DNA of 41,330 nucleotides from Candidatus Methylomirabilota bacterium (GCA_022614955.1 JAKEHP010000218.1:1-41330); one strand, 5' to 3'. Shown: positions 8,195 through 17,330, counted from the first letter of the stretch. Numbers and translations are program-made. The notes: generated by a model not told the origin, from the sequence alone.

Positions 8195-9271
8195 TCAGCG
8201 CTGGCCATGTGTGCCTGGGTGCGGCGTCGTGCCGCTACCCGTCCGCGCTTTCCCTTGGAGGACGCCTCGCGCAGCCGGCGGCCGTGGGCCGGAAGGCCCG
8301 CCTGGGCCTCCGTGCCCTCCGTGCGCGGCGCCCGCCGCGGCGGCGTGGTACTCGGCGTAGCGCTCCTGCGGCTCATGATTCCGATGCAGATAGATCGGAA
8401 GAATGCGCAGGATCGCCTCGCGCTTGGCAGCCAGCGTCGGGTACAGGTCCGGACGGCTGAGGATGTCGTCAATGTTGTCGTGGAGCATGTGCAGGTTGTC
8501 GAAGATCCTCGCGGCTTCCGGGAACCGTCCCGAGAACTCCGGCGCCCCCTCGGCCATGAGTGGCATGAATTGCCATTCGACGGGCGGCTGGCGCAGGTAG
8601 CCGTGATACCAGGAAATCAGGGCGGGCATCAGCTCTCGCTGTCTGGCCGCATCGCCCATGAGCTGAACATCATACGTCGCAGCCTGCAGCCAGTGGTAGG
8701 CCCAGATCTGCGTGTTGAACTTCGCAAACTTCTGCTGGAACGAGCGCGACTCCGGAAAGCCCCACAACTTTCCGTGGTGGTCAAGCGGATGCGAGGTGAT
8801 GGCCTCCGCCTTCTCTAGGTAATCCGCGAGCAGCCGCCGGTACGTCCCGTCCTTATCGTGAACCGCATCGCTTGCGAAGAGATCGTAAAGGCTCCGGTGG
8901 AACCCGTGCGCCCAGTTGAAGGTTCGCTGAGCTTCCCAGACCAGTCGGGTGAGTGTCGGCGCCACCTGTTCCTCGTCCGGCGGGACGGACGGCGCGCTGA
9001 AGATGAAATCGAGCACATCTAGGCGGGCCCGCTCGACGCGCTCCAGATCCTGAGTCCGGAGCAGTGTCTCAGCGAGGTGGGCGTGGCCGAAGTCGATGCC
9101 ATTGAACTCGCGGTAGAGCTGCGGCAACTCCCGTGGCAACGCCCAGTTCCATGGGCCGCGCGGCGGCCACCGGTGGTCCCGCATCACCCACTGCGCCTGG
9201 ACGGGAAGGACGGCAGCGGCCAGGACCATGACCACAGCAGCCGACACGAGCAGAACACGCAGCGGTTTCAT
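8195..9271 (-). CDS. Secreted protein of unknown function, His-rich low-complexity C-terminus
   Basis: Signal peptide MKPLRVLLVSAAVVMVLAAAVLPVQA. Trp/His-rich helical body (WAHGFHRSLYDLF, WAYHWLQAATYDV). Tail AAAAGAAHGGHGGPGGPSGPRPPA. Confidence 0.65.
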   Translation of the reverse strand: MKPLRVLLVSAAVVMVLAAAVLPVQAQWVMRDHRWPPRGPWNWALPRELPQLYREFNGIDFGHAHLAETLLRTQDLERVERARLDVLDFIFSAPSVPPDEEQVAPTLTRLVWEAQRTFNWAHGFHRSLYDLFASDAVHDKDGTYRRLLADYLEKAEAITSHPLDHHGKLWGFPESRSFQQKFAKFNTQIWAYHWLQAATYDVQLMGDAARQRELMPALISWYHGYLRQPPVEWQFMPLMAEGAPEFSGRFPEAARIFDNLHMLHDNIDDILSRPDLYPTLAAKREAILRILPIYLHRNHEPQERYAEYHAAAAGAAHGGHGGPGGPSGPRPPAARGVLQGKARTGSGTTPHPGTHGQR

Positions 9272-9480
9272 AACCCCCTCCTCCTGAACTTGGTGGTTGT
9301 CCCATTCGACGCTCACCGTCTCCCGGGAAATCGCACTCCTGGCGCCAGCGCCGGTCAAGGGCAAGCGAAAACAGTCGGACCAGCCAGTCGTAATCCCGGG
9401 TCCCGCCAGCGAGGCCTCGCCCACGAACCGGTGCCGGTCCCCGCCGGCCTGGCGCCAGAATCCTTCGAGCCCGCTGCCCC

Positions 9481-10233
9481 TCAGAGTCTTTCCCACAACC
9501 ACCGCGGGGTCAGCCGAATGAAATACGCATTCAGGCTAGTCATGGCACCCGTGAACAGGAGGACCCCGACGGCAACCAGCACCACTCCTGCCACTCGGTC
9601 CACGAGGGGGAGAAACCGTCGAAAGCGCTCGAAGAACCGGTTGAACCTGTCCAGGGCCAGCGCGCTCAGAAAGAACGGCACGCCCAGCCCAGCGGCGTAG
9701 GCAGCCAGCAGGGTGAGACCGTCGGCCGCCCTCTCGGCCGTCCCGGCCAGGGTCAGGATGCTGCCCAGGACCGGTCCGACGCAAGGGACCCAGCCGGAGG
9801 CGAATGCGATTCCCACCAGGAGAGAGCCGGCATAGCCAGCGGGACGCGCCTGCAGGTGCACGCGCCACTCCCGTTGCAGGAACGGCAGCCGGAGAACACC
9901 GGCCAGGGACAGGCCAAAAGCGATGATCAGAACACCCCCCACCTTCTGCAGCAGGCTGCGAGACTGGAACAGCAGCTGCCCCATCAGACTGAAGGAGGCG
10001 CCCAGCGCGACAAAGACCAGTGAGAAGCCCGCGATGAACAGACCGGCGTGAACGAGGGTGGCGGCTCTGCCTAGGGTAGTCTTCGGACTGGCAGCGGAAG
10101 CTACGACAGGCCCCGACACCCCGGAGAGGAAGGCCAGGTACGACGGCACCAGGGGTAACACGCAGGGCGACAGGAACGACAGCACACCTGCGCTCACGGC
10201 GAGAAGGACAGTGACACCCTGTACCGACTCCAC
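9481..10233 (-). CDS. ccdA: CcdA/DsbD-like cytochrome c biogenesis transmembrane protein
   Basis: VLSFLSPCVLPLVPSYLAFLSG and FASGWVPCVGPVLGSILTLA: both conserved TM Cys-Pro motifs. GTG start at 10233. Confidence 0.88.
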   Translation of the reverse strand: MESVQGVTVLLAVSAGVLSFLSPCVLPLVPSYLAFLSGVSGPVVASAASPKTTLGRAATLVHAGLFIAGFSLVFVALGASFSLMGQLLFQSRSLLQKVGGVLIIAFGLSLAGVLRLPFLQREWRVHLQARPAGYAGSLLVGIAFASGWVPCVGPVLGSILTLAGTAERAADGLTLLAAYAAGLGVPFFLSALALDRFNRFFERFRRFLPLVDRVAGVVLVAVGVLLFTGAMTSLNAYFIRLTPRWLWERL

Positions 10234-10591
10234 GATGCCCCCCTTCAGTCCAAGTTCCACCTGCCTAACGTAAGCAGCCGACTCCTCAGCGTACGGTAAC
10301 CGAGAGCTCGCCCCACCCTCCTCGGTGCGGCCACGACAACAGACCCCACCACACGAGCCGGGCGATCGCTCGCCTCGACCCGGCAGCCGAATGACAGCAG
10401 CGCCACAACAGCGAGGACCGCGGCTCCCGGGTAGACCCGGCTCCCCCCCAGTCGCATCCAATCCTTCCCTTACGCGGCCCAGTCGGCCAGGAAGATGTTG
10501 AACTCGCGCGGGCCGCGGGCGTCGCGCGAGGATGCGTCCAACGGGCTAGCAAGAACCGTGGCGTTCCCGTGGTCACTACTGCCCACCCCTC

Positions 10592-10750
10592 CTACCTGCT
10601 GCCCGCAGCCTTGACAAATTTCTCGGGCGATTTCTCAAACTTCTCTTTGCACGCGGCCGCGCAGAAGTAGTAGGTCTGCCCCCGATAGATGGAGGTTGCC
10701 GCCGCCCGTTTTTCATCTACGGTCATGCCGCACACGGGATCCTTTGCCAT
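10592..10750 (-). CDS. YHS-domain small metal-binding protein (absent from supplied ORF track)
   Basis: Translated by hand: MAKDPVCGMTVDEKRAAATSIYRGQTYYFCAAACKEKFEKSPEKFVKAAGSR*. DPVCGM and YYFCAAACKEKF are diagnostic of YHS domains. Confidence 0.88.
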   Translation of the reverse strand: MAKDPVCGMTVDEKRAAATSIYRGQTYYFCAAACKEKFEKSPEKFVKAAGSR

Positions 10751-10926
10751 TGTGCCCCCCTCTTGGGATTACTATCAGCCGCTCCATCGGTGAAACGGAC
10801 GGCCCGCCGCGCCGCGCCCCATCGCCCCGGCATCCGAGGGACGGGTAGGGGCTCCCCGGAATCTCGCCTGGCCAAACAGAGTCCACGCTGTCGGGCACGC
10901 TAGTGGGACTGTCGTTTCTGGCCCTG

Positions 10927-11775
10927 TCAACCTCCGAAGAGGCGGAATGCGAGTCGCTCGTACCTCCCCGTCAGGAACAATCCCCCGAGGATCGCGGTGA
11001 GCATCCCCGCCGCGGTTCCGATGGCGCGGAGAGCCGCATCCATCCCTCGTCTAGCGCGGCTTACTCCGGCGAGGGCGACGGCCAGGGCCAGAAACGCGCC
11101 GCCGACTCCCATCACGAACGAAGTAGCCGCCAGGACGCCATGCGAGGACTGCCGTATGATCTGCGAAGCAAAGAAGACCGAGTCGTAGGTCGGGTCGAGG
11201 TGGTGATAGAGGAGCAGGCCTGCCGAAAGCCCCAGCAGGAACGTGACGCCCCACCGGGAGAAGCGTCGTGACGATCGACCCTTTGGCCTGATCAGCCCGG
11301 TAAAGGCGTTCAGGCTCTCCACGAGCCAGAGGCCGTAGCCCAGCAGCGCGGTCCCGGCAACGAGGTCAATCCCTCGCCTCGCGGGGTATATCACCCGCGC
11401 ATACGCCTCGGGAACTCCAGTCATCGCGATGACGAAGGCTAGGCCAAATCCAGAGAAGAAGGGGAGCCATCCCGCTCGGCCGACCGTCAAGAGGGGCGCG
11501 GGAAGCACTCCCTGTCGGACCATCGGCGACGCGTAGGTGTCTGGAGCAGCGAGGAAAAGGACAAGCAGGGGCACCACCGGGGCGGAGAACGCGACGGCGG
11601 CCCCTCCCACAAGACCCACGATGCTCTCCCCGAAGGGAGGATATGCGGTCAGCGCGGCCAGCCCTCCGCTGACGACAAGCCACCGCAGGAGAGCCGTCGT
11701 TCCCCCAGCTGCGGCGATGATGAGGCCCGCCCGCAACCAGGAAGATCGGACCCCTCTTACGGGAGAGAGCGCCAT
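10927..11775 (-). CDS. CcdA-family-like multi-pass membrane protein lacking cysteines
   Basis: About six to eight TMs. TM layout parallels CcdA (FSAPVVPLLVLFLAAPDTY, GVTFLLGLSAGLLLYHHLDPTYDSVFF, GTAAGMLTAILGGLFLTGRY). No Cys anywhere in the translation. Confidence 0.5.
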   Translation of the reverse strand: MALSPVRGVRSSWLRAGLIIAAAGGTTALLRWLVVSGGLAALTAYPPFGESIVGLVGGAAVAFSAPVVPLLVLFLAAPDTYASPMVRQGVLPAPLLTVGRAGWLPFFSGFGLAFVIAMTGVPEAYARVIYPARRGIDLVAGTALLGYGLWLVESLNAFTGLIRPKGRSSRRFSRWGVTFLLGLSAGLLLYHHLDPTYDSVFFASQIIRQSSHGVLAATSFVMGVGGAFLALAVALAGVSRARRGMDAALRAIGTAAGMLTAILGGLFLTGRYERLAFRLFGG

Positions 11776-11814
11776 CGCGGCTGTCCCCGTGCCAGCTTCC
11801 CCGTCAAGCCGGTC

Positions 11815-12036
11815 TCAACGCCGACGAGTCACCACCCCCATGCGAATGCACACCATGCTGCCCGGGCGAGGCTTTCGGCGAGAGGGGGAATGGAGCGGCA
11901 GAGCGATGCCCGCTGCCGACGTGAGCTCTGTGTGGCGGGGGAAATATCGCACCAGGTATCCGCACCGGTCACACCGTTTCACGTAGAACGGCCTACCCGT
12001 CGCTCGATCCACTCGTGTGTGACCCACGATCCTCAT
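11815..12036 (-). CDS. Small CxxC protein, hypothetical
   Basis: MRIVGHTRVDRATGRPFYVKRCDRCGYLVRYFPRHTELTSAAG... One zinc-ribbon-like CDRCGY knuckle. Coding status uncertain. Confidence 0.35.
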   Translation of the reverse strand: MRIVGHTRVDRATGRPFYVKRCDRCGYLVRYFPRHTELTSAAGIALPLHSPSRRKPRPGSMVCIRMGVVTRRR

Positions 12037-12393
12037 GCCGCGAGCGCAGCACGCCGATGGCGCGGGGGGAACGCCGGCGCCGAAGAGACCCCTTGCACCG
12101 AAGCGTCGGCCCTGGCCGCGGCCCTCGCGAACGCCCGTCGCTTTACCGGACTTTAGGGAGTCCACCCTCTCCCGTCGCTGTCTCATGCTCCCGCCCCTTC
12201 ACATCGCGTCCACATACCGCGGGCTCCTCACAGGGAGTCGGCCCGTCCCCTCCTCGGCCCGCCGAAGACACCGGAGTCCCGGCGGGGATCCTCGGCCTCA
12301 TGCCTGATTGGCAGGTCCCCCCCGCCCGCATGAGACCCGGCCCTCGCGGCGCCAGCCAGGCTGGCCCTCCCGAAGAACCCATCCCCCAGTAGT

Positions 12394-12410
12394 TACTATC
12401 ATGGATAGTA
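12394..12410. promoter_or_regulatory. BlaI-type operator candidate (palindrome)
   Basis: TACTATC-ATG-GATAGTA, perfect 7-bp arms; same TACTA-N7-TAGTA frame as the site upstream of blaI. Confidence 0.45.
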
Positions 12411-12421
12411 GATCAGGAGTT

Positions 12422-13438
12422 TTAAAAAATGCTGCCGGCCCCGATCCCCGTTGCCGCCTGCAGGCCGGTGTCACAGGCCACCCACTCGGACCGCGTGCTG
12501 GCCTGGGCGCTGTGGGCCACGATGTCAAGTCCCGCCAGCAGGAGGATCACCGCCACAGCGGCCGGCGCGCAGAGGGCCGTCCACCTCGTCCCAGCAGCAG
12601 GGGTAAGGAGCGTCGCCTGTTCTCCCAGGAGCCGTCGGAGACGCGCCTCCAGGGCCCCACGCCGTCCCCCGATGGCGGGATACCAGCGCAGGGGCGCCAC
12701 CGATCGGGCCTGGCGCCAGGCCTTGATAATCGCCCCGGCCAGCGGCAAGGGCTTGCCAGTCAGGCGGACAGCGAGATCGTCGGAGGCCTTCTCACACTCT
12801 TCCTCGATCAGGCGCGGTATCACCCAGGACGTCGGCAGGTACACGAAGAGGCCGGAGAAGACCAGGGCTGTCCATCTCAGCAGGGCATCTCGCCGGGCGA
12901 TATGCCCAAGCTCATGGGCCAAAACACTCTCCAGTTCTTCTGCGTCCAGGGACCTCAGGAAGGGCTCGGCCAGAACGACCGTGGGGTGAATGACCCCGAG
13001 AGTCCATGCACTCCCCCCCCTCGCGGACCCCATCAGGCGTGGCGGGGGGATCCCCAGGGTAGACGCGTGGCGCTGGCAGATGGCATAGAGGTCCTGGTGC
13101 GCCCGCGGGTCCAGGAGCCAGCAGGTGGAGAGAGAGCGACGGTGCCCCCACAGGACCAGGGCAACCCGACCGGCGGTGTAGATAGCGCCCGCCGACACCA
13201 GAAGACCGAGCCCGATCCAGGGGACCGTGCCCGCATACGGCTGGAACGCCAAGTCCAGAAGGCCGAGACAGATCCGAAGCAGCGCGCTATCTGGAAGGAG
13301 CAAGACCGCGGCCGGAAGGATCAGGCTGGTCCAGAAGTAGCGGAGACGCACCTGCGGCCGGTGCACGCGCCGGAGGCAGACCTGGACGAGGGCCAGGGTG
13401 AAGGAGGAAATCCCGAACCAGAAGACGTACCAGCTCAC
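12422..13438 (-). CDS. M56 family (BlaR1-like) membrane metallopeptidase
   Basis: TM segments plus VLAHELGHIARRDALLRW (HExxH). 4-bp overlap with the upstream BlaI gene. Confidence 0.85.
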   Translation of the reverse strand: MSWYVFWFGISSFTLALVQVCLRRVHRPQVRLRYFWTSLILPAAVLLLPDSALLRICLGLLDLAFQPYAGTVPWIGLGLLVSAGAIYTAGRVALVLWGHRRSLSTCWLLDPRAHQDLYAICQRHASTLGIPPPRLMGSARGGSAWTLGVIHPTVVLAEPFLRSLDAEELESVLAHELGHIARRDALLRWTALVFSGLFVYLPTSWVIPRLIEEECEKASDDLAVRLTGKPLPLAGAIIKAWRQARSVAPLRWYPAIGGRRGALEARLRRLLGEQATLLTPAAGTRWTALCAPAAVAVILLLAGLDIVAHSAQASTRSEWVACDTGLQAATGIGAGSIF

Positions 13439-13854
13439 CGCTGGCCTCGCCGCTTCTGGATCAGCCGGGCGATCGCCGCGATTGCGGCCGGCTCCTCTTC
13501 CTGGATCCGGCCCAGCAGGCCGGAGACCGCAGCGCTGCCGAAGCTGCGCAGGAGACTGTCGGCGACGCCCCGGACCACAGAGTCCGCCAGCTCATCACGG
13601 CTCACCTTGGGAGAGTAGAGGTATGCCACCCGGGCCCGCTTTTGGTGGAGGAGATCCTTCCTCGCCAGGCGGACCATCGTGGTCATGACGGTGGTGTAGG
13701 CAATCCGGCGCGACCGAGACAGGACACCATGGACATCGCGGACCGAGACCTCCCCCCGGTCCCAGACGACCTGCATGATGGCCTCCTCCAGCTCTCCCAA
13801 CACTGTGAGGAAGCCCCGGCCCCCAAGGCGAAAGATCTGGCTCAGACGCGACAT
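13435..13854 (-). CDS. BlaI/MecI/CopY family winged-helix repressor
   Basis: GELEEAIMQVVWDRGEVSVRDVHGVLSRSRRIAYTTVMTTMVRLARKDLLHQKRARVAYLYSPKVSRDEL. Confidence 0.9.
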   Translation of the reverse strand: MSRLSQIFRLGGRGFLTVLGELEEAIMQVVWDRGEVSVRDVHGVLSRSRRIAYTTVMTTMVRLARKDLLHQKRARVAYLYSPKVSRDELADSVVRGVADSLLRSFGSAAVSGLLGRIQEEEPAAIAAIARLIQKRRGQR

Positions 13855-13901
13855 GCCAGGATGCCCTCTCCTCCCGTGGTCGGCAAACTACCGCGCCATC
13901 C

Positions 13902-13918
13902 TACTACTGTCAATAGTA
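13902..13918. promoter_or_regulatory. Candidate autoregulatory BlaI operator overlapping a -35-like TTGACA
   Basis: Minus strand TACTATTGACAGTAGTA, with 5-bp arms TACTA/TAGTA enclosing TTGACA, 48 bp upstream of the blaI start. Confidence 0.6.
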
Positions 13919-13997
13919 AAAAGGCCACCCGGCTCCGTGAGTTCCCCAGGCCTCCCCCTCTCGGGGCGACGTCCCCTCGCGCACTCCCCGGGCCGGG

Positions 13998-14753
13998 CTA
14001 CCGGTAGTCCATCACCCAGATCTCGCCCGGGGACGGGAGCCGATCCCGGCGGAACTCCACGGTCTTCCCGACCTGTCGAACGCGCTCCTTCCCCTCCAGG
14101 AACGGCTTCTCGTCTGTGATCGGCCAGTCCCGGGTGGTCTCGGTCTTGTAGTGGATGGGGATCGCCACGGCCGGCTTCAGACGGGCCACGAGCTCGGTCG
14201 CCTCCTTGGCGTCAATACTGTACACACCGCCCACGGGGACCAGGAGGACGTCCACCTTCCCCAGGGTCCGTATCGTGTCGTCGGAGGGAACGTGGCCGAT
14301 GTCGCTCATGTGGACAATGCGCAGGCCGCTCGCCTCAACCACGAAAACCGTGTTCAGCCCCCGCTCCTTCCCCTGGACGCGGTCATGGTAGGCAGGGAGC
14401 GTGGCGATGCGGACGTCCTTGAGGCGGAAGTTCACCCGGGTCCAGTGCCGTCCACCCATCTCCAGCCCCCGGAGGACAGCCGGCTTCCCCTTCACCAGGG
14501 CGGCGTTGTTATGGTCACTATGGTCGTGGCTGATGGTCACCACATCGGCCTCCACCTCGGGAACCGGGTAGCCAATCTTCCCGAACGGATCCATCGCGAT
14601 CCTGACGCCCTCGGCCGAGGTAACAAGGACGAAGGCGTGACCATACCAGCGGAGGCTCACTGCCCCGGGTTCAGCCGCCCCTCCAACTTGGGAGAGGTAG
14701 AGAGCGGAGATCGTGGCGAGCACCCGTCCCATCCACATGGATCTTCTCTCCAA
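13998..14753 (-). CDS. Exported MBL-fold metal-dependent hydrolase (UlaG-like)
   Basis: Signal peptide, RWYGHAFVLVTSAEGVRIAMDPF, ISHDHSDHNN, HMSDIGHVPSDD, IPIHYKT. Confidence 0.85.
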   Translation of the reverse strand: MERRSMWMGRVLATISALYLSQVGGAAEPGAVSLRWYGHAFVLVTSAEGVRIAMDPFGKIGYPVPEVEADVVTISHDHSDHNNAALVKGKPAVLRGLEMGGRHWTRVNFRLKDVRIATLPAYHDRVQGKERGLNTVFVVEASGLRIVHMSDIGHVPSDDTIRTLGKVDVLLVPVGGVYSIDAKEATELVARLKPAVAIPIHYKTETTRDWPITDEKPFLEGKERVRQVGKTVEFRRDRLPSPGEIWVMDYR

Positions 14754-14763
14754 ATCAATAACC

Positions 14764-14783
14764 TACTACACGGGCACGTAGTA
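14764..14783. promoter_or_regulatory. Palindromic operator candidate upstream of the MBL-fold gene
   Basis: TACTAC-ACGGGCAC-GTAGTA, perfect 6-bp arms. On the minus strand it overlaps a TATACT -10-like box just upstream of the start at 14753. Confidence 0.45.
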
Positions 14784-14912
14784 TACGCTATTTTCCGCTC
14801 CCGGCCGTGAGCAACCGGCCCCTCCGTGTCACAGGGCAGCCCATCCCCCGGATCCGGTCGCCGGCGGCGCCAGCCTTGATTTGCCCCGGGGCCTCGGGTA
14901 CCCTAGCGCGGG

Positions 14913-15887
14913 ATGGGAACAACCCAGTGCTACGTTGTCCAGGGGAGCGGGACCTTGCTGGTGGACCCGCCGGAGGAGACGCTCCGGCCTGCCATCCCGA
15001 GCCCCAGCGACTTCGTCTGGATGGACGTGGAGGGGCCCGGCGAGGCGGACTACGCCCGCTTGAAGAGCCTCTACGGCTTCCACGACCTGGCCCTGGAGGA
15101 CTGCACGAACCCCGAGACGCGGACGAAGCTGGAGACCTACGACGGGTACGTCTTCCTGGTCTGCCGGAGCGTCAACCACAACCCCGGGGAGGAGGCGGTG
15201 GACACGCTCCCCCTCTTCTGCTTCCTGGGGGAGACCTACCTCGTCACCCTCCACCCGGATCCCCTCCGCTCCATCGCCGCCGTCAGCGACCGCCTCCGGA
15301 AGAACCCCCGCCTTCTGCAGGAGGGGCCGGACCGGATCCTCCACCTCCTGATTGACCACCTGGTGGATTACTACTTCCCGCTCCTGGACGCGATTGATGA
15401 GCGGCTGGACCGGATCGAAGACGAGGTCTTCCGCGAGGTCTCCCGCGAGGCCCTTCCCCTCATCTTCCGCACCAAAAGGGAGGTCCTGGCCCTCCGGCGC
15501 AGCGCGGGGCCGCTCCGGGAGATGCTGGGCGTCCTGGCCAACCGGGGCATCCCCCACATCCGCCCCGGGACCCAGCTCTACTTCCGGGACGTCCACGACC
15601 ACACCCTCCGGATCGCGGACAACCTGGAGACCTACCGGGACATGCTGACGAGCACCCTGGAGGCCCACCTCTCGCAGGTCTCCAACCGCCTCAACGAGGT
15701 CATGAAGCAGCTGACCATCGTGGCGACGATCCTCCTCCCTCTCACCTTCATCACGGGTCTGTTCGGGATGAACTTCGAGGAGATGCCCCTGGTGCGCGCG
15801 GCCGGGGGATTCTGGGTCGTGGCGGGGGGGATGGGGGTCGTGGCGGTGGCCCTCGGCCTGTACTTCAAGCGGAAGGACTGGTGGTAG
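14913..15887 (+). CDS. corA: CorA-family Mg2+/Co2+ transporter
   Basis: C-terminal TM with GLFGMNFEEMP (GMN motif), plus the CorA cytoplasmic domain pattern. Confidence 0.9.
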   Translation: MGTTQCYVVQGSGTLLVDPPEETLRPAIPSPSDFVWMDVEGPGEADYARLKSLYGFHDLALEDCTNPETRTKLETYDGYVFLVCRSVNHNPGEEAVDTLPLFCFLGETYLVTLHPDPLRSIAAVSDRLRKNPRLLQEGPDRILHLLIDHLVDYYFPLLDAIDERLDRIEDEVFREVSREALPLIFRTKREVLALRRSAGPLREMLGVLANRGIPHIRPGTQLYFRDVHDHTLRIADNLETYRDMLTSTLEAHLSQVSNRLNEVMKQLTIVATILLPLTFITGLFGMNFEEMPLVRAAGGFWVVAGGMGVVAVALGLYFKRKDWW

Positions 15888-15896
15888 GCCCCGCCC

Positions 15897-17330
15897 TCAG
15901 GAGGCGGTCCGGCGGAGGGTGACCCGGACCTCGACGGTTTTCCCCTGCCCGTCCGCCAGCGCGAGGCGCTCCGGGAAGAGAGCCAGGGGAACCGCCCGAT
16001 TGAAGGACCCCTGGGCCCCCGTCAGGTCCACCGCCTCCGTGTACACCGCCTGGAGGTTCGCCACGGCCGACTCCGGCCCCAGGATCTCCACGCTCCCCGG
16101 GACCACGGCGACGGCCTCCACCGCGTAGCCACGGGCCGGCTCCCCCCGCAGACGCGCCCGGACCGGGACCCGCAGGCGCTGGACCCTCTCCAGGGCGAGC
16201 CGCAGGACGGCCGGCTCAGTCCCCAACACCTCCACGCCCGCCGGGACGTTGACGTCGTCCCGCTCGATCGCCACGAAGTTCGTCCCCCGCTCCGCGGCAG
16301 CCAGATCCACAGTCGCCCGGAGGGTCTCCCGGTTCACCCCGCCCAGCGCCGCCCGGCTCCCCCGCAACCGCACCTCCAGGGATGTGGCCGGCCGGCCGCT
16401 GAGGATGAGCGACTCCGGGACGTTCCGGTACTCCACCGGGACCCGGAGGCCCAGCTCGAATTTTTGCGCTCCCCCGAAGTACACCCACAGGGCCGTGACC
16501 ACCGCCACGGCCCCCACCTTGAGGGGCCAGCGGTGCAGCAGCAGGGTCCCCCAGGCGACAGGCCGCGGCATCCGCCGCTCGGCCTGCCCCAGGAGCACGC
16601 GCAGGCGCTCCGCCGTCTCCTCCCGGGTGAGCCCCGACCGGTAGGTTCCCTCGTTCATGAGGGTGACCTCCCCCCGCTCCTCGGAGACGACCAGGCAGAC
16701 GGCGTCGGTCTCCTCGGTGAGCCCGAGGGCGGCCCGGTGGCGGGTCCCGAATTGCGGGGGGAGGTCCTCCCGTCGGGAGAGGGGAAGCATGCAGCCGGCG
16801 TGGGTCGCCTGGGTCCCACTGATGACGACGGCCCCGTCGTGGAGCGGCGCGGCCGGCATGAAGAGGGTCTCCAGCAGGGGGGCCGTCACCTCCGCCCCGA
16901 GGGGCGTCCCGAGACGGACGACCTCGTTCAGACGGGTCCCCCGCTGGAAGACGAGGAGGGCGCCGATCCGCTGCCGGGCCAGGTGGAACGCCGCCCGAAC
17001 GACCTCCCCGAGGTGATCCATGGGCGAGCTTCCCCACTGGCTGAGCCAGCGCGCCGGGCTCACCCGTTCGAGGGTGTGGCGGAGCTCCTGCTGGAAGATG
17101 ACGACGAGGACGAGGAGAATGACGGCCCAGAGGTTCTGGAGGAGCCAACTGCTCAGGATCAGCTCGGCCTCGCGCGCGAGGAGGTAGAAGAGCCCGACGA
17201 CCCCGAGGCCGGCCAGGGCCTGCAGCGCGCGCGTCCCCCGGAGCAGCACCATGAGCTGGTACAGGATGGTGCTGATGAGGAGAATGTCGAGGACATCCTG
17301 CCAGCGAAGGTTCCGGAGGATCTCAGGCAT
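15897..17330 (-). CDS. CdaA-type diadenylate cyclase fused to C-terminal YbbR (CdaR-like) domains
   Basis: Three N-terminal TMs, DisA_N motifs LHDGAVVISG and GTRHRAALGLTEETDAVCLVVSEERGEV. Then a fourth TM (VAVVTALWVYFGG) and two YbbR-like repeats (FELGLRVPVEYRNVPESL..., VRARLRGEPARGYAVEAVAVVPGSVEILGPES). Confidence 0.88.
   Translation of the reverse strand: MPEILRNLRWQDVLDILLISTILYQLMVLLRGTRALQALAGLGVVGLFYLLAREAELILSSWLLQNLWAVILLVLVVIFQQELRHTLERVSPARWLSQWGSSPMDHLGEVVRAAFHLARQRIGALLVFQRGTRLNEVVRLGTPLGAEVTAPLLETLFMPAAPLHDGAVVISGTQATHAGCMLPLSRREDLPPQFGTRHRAALGLTEETDAVCLVVSEERGEVTLMNEGTYRSGLTREETAERLRVLLGQAERRMPRPVAWGTLLLHRWPLKVGAVAVVTALWVYFGGAQKFELGLRVPVEYRNVPESLILSGRPATSLEVRLRGSRAALGGVNRETLRATVDLAAAERGTNFVAIERDDVNVPAGVEVLGTEPAVLRLALERVQRLRVPVRARLRGEPARGYAVEAVAVVPGSVEILGPESAVANLQAVYTEAVDLTGAQGSFNRAVPLALFPERLALADGQGKTVEVRVTLRRTAS

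Noticed and set aside
10471-10590. Short minus-strand ORF downstream of the YHS gene (GSSDHGNATVLASPLDASSRDARGPREFNIFLADWAA*)
   Set aside because: It looks protein-like, but start and family could not be established; too short to support.
12308-13618. Plus-strand ORFs over the M56 gene, including one with an AGGAG-spaced ATG at 12429
   Set aside because: Translation is antisense to a well-supported metallopeptidase and lacks family features; only the possibility of an antisense transcript is retained as a finding.
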